Of a DNA stretch of 7,323 bases, positions 5,387 to 7,323 are shown piece after piece; within the stretch, counting starts at the first letter, position 1; each line of letters starts with the position of its first letter. Source of the DNA: an uncultured Erythrobacteraceae bacterium (GTDB taxonomy: Bacteria > Pseudomonadota > Alphaproteobacteria > Sphingomonadales > Sphingomonadaceae). The position numbers were made by a program, and so were the translations under genes. The notes under the pieces are model-generated. The model was not told where the DNA came from and made no database searches. It worked only from the letters and a program-made list of their open reading frames with translations. Location: positions 1 to 7,323 of the forward strand of contig CATMNW010000120.1 in assembly GCA_950071875.1 (NCBI GenBank). The letters run 5' to 3'.

Positions 5387-7165
5387 ATGGCATTGGATGC
5401 GCTTTCCCACGTCTTCGGGGTTTCGGCTTCGCTCACGGGCCGTGCCTGGCACTGGCGTGGCGGTAATATGGAATTGGGGAGCAAGGTCGCCATCGGCGAT
5501 GATATCGCGCGCCAGCTTCTCCTTTCCCGTGGTGTACCGGCCGACGATATCGATCGCCATCGCTCGCCCACGCTACGCAATTTCCTGCCGGACCCTTCGA
5601 TCTTTCGCGATATGGACACGGCGGCCGACCGTATTGCGCAGGCCGTTATCGCAGGCGAGACCATCACGATCTACGGCGATTACGACGTTGACGGTGCCAC
5701 CAGTTCCGCATTGCTGATCCGTCTCTTGCGCGAACTCGGGGTAGAAGCGGGATACTATATCCCGGACCGCCTGCTCGAAGGCTATGGCCCCTCGGGCGAA
5801 GCACTGGTCAAACTCGGCGAGCAGGGGTCGAGCCTTATCGTGACGGTCGATTGCGGTGCCATGGCGCATGAAGCGCTGGGCATGGCCCATGACGCCGGGA
5901 TCGACGTGATCGTGGTCGATCATCACAAATGCGCTGCCGACCTTCCGAAGACAGTGGCGTTGGTTAATCCGAACCGCCTCGATGAAGAAGACGATGCCGC
6001 TTCACACGGTCATCTTGCTGCCGTTGGCGTCGCTTTCCTTCTGGCGATAGCGCTCGTCCGCACGCTGCGCCAACGCGGCTACTTCGAAAACCGCGCGGAA
6101 CCCGATCTGCTGGCGCTTCTCGATGTGGTCGCCCTTGGGACGGTTGCCGACGTGGCCGCGCTGCATGGCCTGAACCGGGCGTTCGTGGCCCAAGGCCTCA
6201 AGGTCATGGCAAGACGCGACAATATCGGCATGTCGGCGCTCATCGATGCCAGCAGGTTGAAACGCGCACCGGCGTGTTCCGATCTCGGATTTGCCCTGGG
6301 CCCCCGGATCAATGCTGGCGGAAGGGTGGGCGAATCCACCCTCGGCGTGCGGCTGCTGACCACCCGGGACCCGGAAGAGGCTCGCGAAATCGCGGCACAA
6401 CTATCGGCGCTCAATGAAGAGCGGCGCGCCATCGAAGCCGCGGTACAGGAAGCCTGCGAAGAACAGCTTGCACGCCAGCACAACCGGTCGGTGATCGTTC
6501 TGGCCGGCCAGGGCGGGCACCCCGGCGTGATCGGTATCGTGGCCGGTCGCATCAAGGAAAAGACCGGCAAGCCGTCGATCGTGATCGCGCTCGATGGTGA
6601 GATCGGCAAGGGTTCGGGGCGTTCGATCGCGGGCGTGGATCTTGGCGCAGCGATCATAAGAGCGCGCGGTGAAGGGCTTCTGGAAGCAGGCGGCGGTCAT
6701 GCGATGGCTGCAGGCTTGACGATTGAAAGCGGAAAGCTCGATGCGCTGGCTGACTGGCTGGACACCACGCTCGAAGGGCAGGTCGCGCGGGCTTCGGCGA
6801 AGCGCGAAATGGTGCTCGATCTCGCGCTTTCTCCCGGTGGCCTCACGCCTGATCTGGTGGAATCGCTCGAAGGTGCGGGTCCCTATGGCGTCGGATGGCC
6901 CGGGCCGCGCGTTGCCGTGGGTCCGGTCCGGCTCGTCAAATGGGATATCGTCGGAACCGATCACGTGCGGTTGATCGCTGCAGGCGACGATGGAAAATCG
7001 TTCAAGGGAATCTCGTTCCGCGCTGCCGAAAGCGATATGGGCCAGGCCCTTCTGCACGCATCGCAAGGTCGCAAACTGTGGCTGGCGGGGCGGGTCAAGA
7101 TCGACGATTGGGGCAACAGGCCGCAGGCGGAACTGCATGTCGAGGACGCGGCCTGGGCCGATTAG
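5387..7165 (+). CDS. recJ: single-stranded-DNA-specific 5'-3' exonuclease RecJ
   Basis: RecJ degrades single-stranded DNA from the 5' end and works in RecF-pathway recombination, mismatch repair and base excision repair. At 592 residues it has the usual length. DHH-domain motifs appear in order: YGDYDVDG with D98, D100 and D102; VTVDCG with D155; VVDHH with D178-H179-H180; and LGTVADV with D255. Together these supply the metal ligands. PRINAGGR (306-313) follows. The DHHA1 domain has HPGVIGIVAGR, GSGRSI and GGGHAMAAG (435-443, H438). The C-terminal OB-fold region carries GAGPYGVGWPGPR (496-508), where W504 replaces the Asn of the common GNPEP-like motif. All expected catalytic residues are present. 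ATG 5387 is the first start in frame, and VFGVSASLTGRAW fits the family N-terminus, although the ribosome binding site is weak. It is divergent from the flavodoxin gene and followed by tRNA-Glu. Confidence 0.96.
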   Translation: MALDALSHVFGVSASLTGRAWHWRGGNMELGSKVAIGDDIARQLLLSRGVPADDIDRHRSPTLRNFLPDPSIFRDMDTAADRIAQAVIAGETITIYGDYDVDGATSSALLIRLLRELGVEAGYYIPDRLLEGYGPSGEALVKLGEQGSSLIVTVDCGAMAHEALGMAHDAGIDVIVVDHHKCAADLPKTVALVNPNRLDEEDDAASHGHLAAVGVAFLLAIALVRTLRQRGYFENRAEPDLLALLDVVALGTVADVAALHGLNRAFVAQGLKVMARRDNIGMSALIDASRLKRAPACSDLGFALGPRINAGGRVGESTLGVRLLTTRDPEEAREIAAQLSALNEERRAIEAAVQEACEEQLARQHNRSVIVLAGQGGHPGVIGIVAGRIKEKTGKPSIVIALDGEIGKGSGRSIAGVDLGAAIIRARGEGLLEAGGGHAMAAGLTIESGKLDALADWLDTTLEGQVARASAKREMVLDLALSPGGLTPDLVESLEGAGPYGVGWPGPRVAVGPVRLVKWDIVGTDHVRLIAAGDDGKSFKGISFRAAESDMGQALLHASQGRKLWLAGRVKIDDWGNRPQAELHVEDAAWAD

Positions 7166-7176
7166 TGCAATTGCAC
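7165..7176. repeat. 12-base perfect palindrome at the recJ stop
   Basis: GTGCAATTGCAC starts on the last base of the recJ TAG and reads the same on both strands. It is too short and loop-free to be a good terminator and has no T-run. It may be a protein binding site upstream of the tRNA promoter, whose -35 box lies 12 bases further on. A chance occurrence is possible. Confidence 0.4.
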
Positions 7177-7187
7177 ACATTCGAGGG

Positions 7188-7216
7188 TTGACGCTTCGCA
7201 CCCCCGCGCCTAATTG
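7188..7216 (+). promoter_or_regulatory. probable tRNA-Glu promoter
   Basis: TTGACG (7188-7193) is a five-of-six match to the -35 consensus. At 17 bases spacing comes TAATTG (7211-7216) in an otherwise very GC-rich stretch, taken as the -10 box although it is a poor match. The GC-rich bases just after it (GCGCCGCC) resemble the discriminator of stably expressed RNA genes under stringent control. Transcription would start near 7222-7224, giving a leader of about 25 bases. Confidence 0.55.
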
Positions 7217-7232
7217 CGCCGCCACGCCACCG

Positions 7233-7246
7233 ACCCCGCAAGGGGT
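7233..7246 (+). other. GNRA-capped hairpin in the pre-tRNA leader
   Basis: ACCCC (7233-7237) and GGGGT (7242-7246) form a 5-bp stem closed by the tetraloop GCAA, a GNRA loop. Only two bases separate it from the mature tRNA 5' end. In the precursor RNA it would sit directly at the RNase P cleavage site. Confidence 0.5.
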
Positions 7247-7248
7247 GT

Positions 7249-7323
7249 GGCCCGTTCGTCTAGCGGTTAGGACGCGGCCCTTTCACGGCTGAAACACGGG
7301 TTCGATTCCCGTACGGGTCACCA
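7249..7323 (+). tRNA. tRNA-Glu (anticodon UUC)
   Basis: The 75 bases fold as a full cloverleaf. The acceptor GGCCCGT pairs with ACGGGTC, including one G-T at the second pair. The D stem is GTC/GAC with the TAGCGGTTAG loop. The anticodon stem CGGCC/GGCTG holds loop CTTTCAC with anticodon TTC at 7282-7284. The variable loop is four bases, and the T arm is ACGGG-TTCGATT-CCCGT. The discriminator is A and the CCA end is encoded, finishing on the last base of the window. It reads the GAA and GAG glutamate codons, and charged Glu-tRNA also feeds tetrapyrrole synthesis in alphaproteobacteria that use the C5 route (most use ALA synthase instead). Confidence 0.97.

Overview
The window looks like ordinary chromosomal DNA from a GC-rich alphaproteobacterium. 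The protein styles (an M. tuberculosis-type long LeuA tail, a RecJ with the GVGWPGPR variant, Gly-Ala-rich enzymes) and the tRNA-Glu suggest a sphingomonad, perhaps Erythrobacteraceae. That placement is an inference from the look of the proteins, not from a search.

Layout. Bases 1-1019 are the 3' part of leuA (2-isopropylmalate synthase, leucine biosynthesis). It is followed at 1126-1554 by a small four-helix membrane protein resembling hydroxylaminobenzene mutases, with codon use unlike its neighbours. A 276-base gene-free stretch (1555-1830) holds a short hairpin, a pyrimidine-rich tract, a 9-bp tandem repeat and a 9-bp inverted repeat. Two catabolic-type enzymes then run on the plus strand: a COG3618-type amidohydrolase (1831-2886) and a nitronate monooxygenase-family flavoenzyme (2969-3937), separated by a palindromic, operator-like site.

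Two genes on the minus strand run toward them: a small flavodoxin-like protein (5306-4821) and, 32 bases downstream of it, an unrecognised protein (4788-3934). The unrecognised gene and the nitronate monooxygenase gene share the CTAG at 3934-3937, which carries both stop codons. An 80-base divergent promoter region with a 15-base palindrome separates the flavodoxin gene from recJ (5387-7165, ssDNA-specific exonuclease). After recJ comes a tRNA promoter, a GNRA-capped leader hairpin and tRNA-Glu(UUC), whose CCA end is the last base of the window.

How the genes relate. The three well-recognised functions (leucine synthesis, DNA repair, glutamate decoding) are housekeeping. The amidohydrolase and nitronate monooxygenase may act in one small-molecule breakdown route, but the substrate cannot be read from the sequence. 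The flavodoxin and its partner are probably co-transcribed. I see no CRISPR array, transposase, phage gene, integrase or toxin-antitoxin pair, and no convincing new multi-gene system. The more open questions are the unrecognised protein beside the flavodoxin, the mutase-like membrane gene, and several clear palindromes in intergenic DNA.
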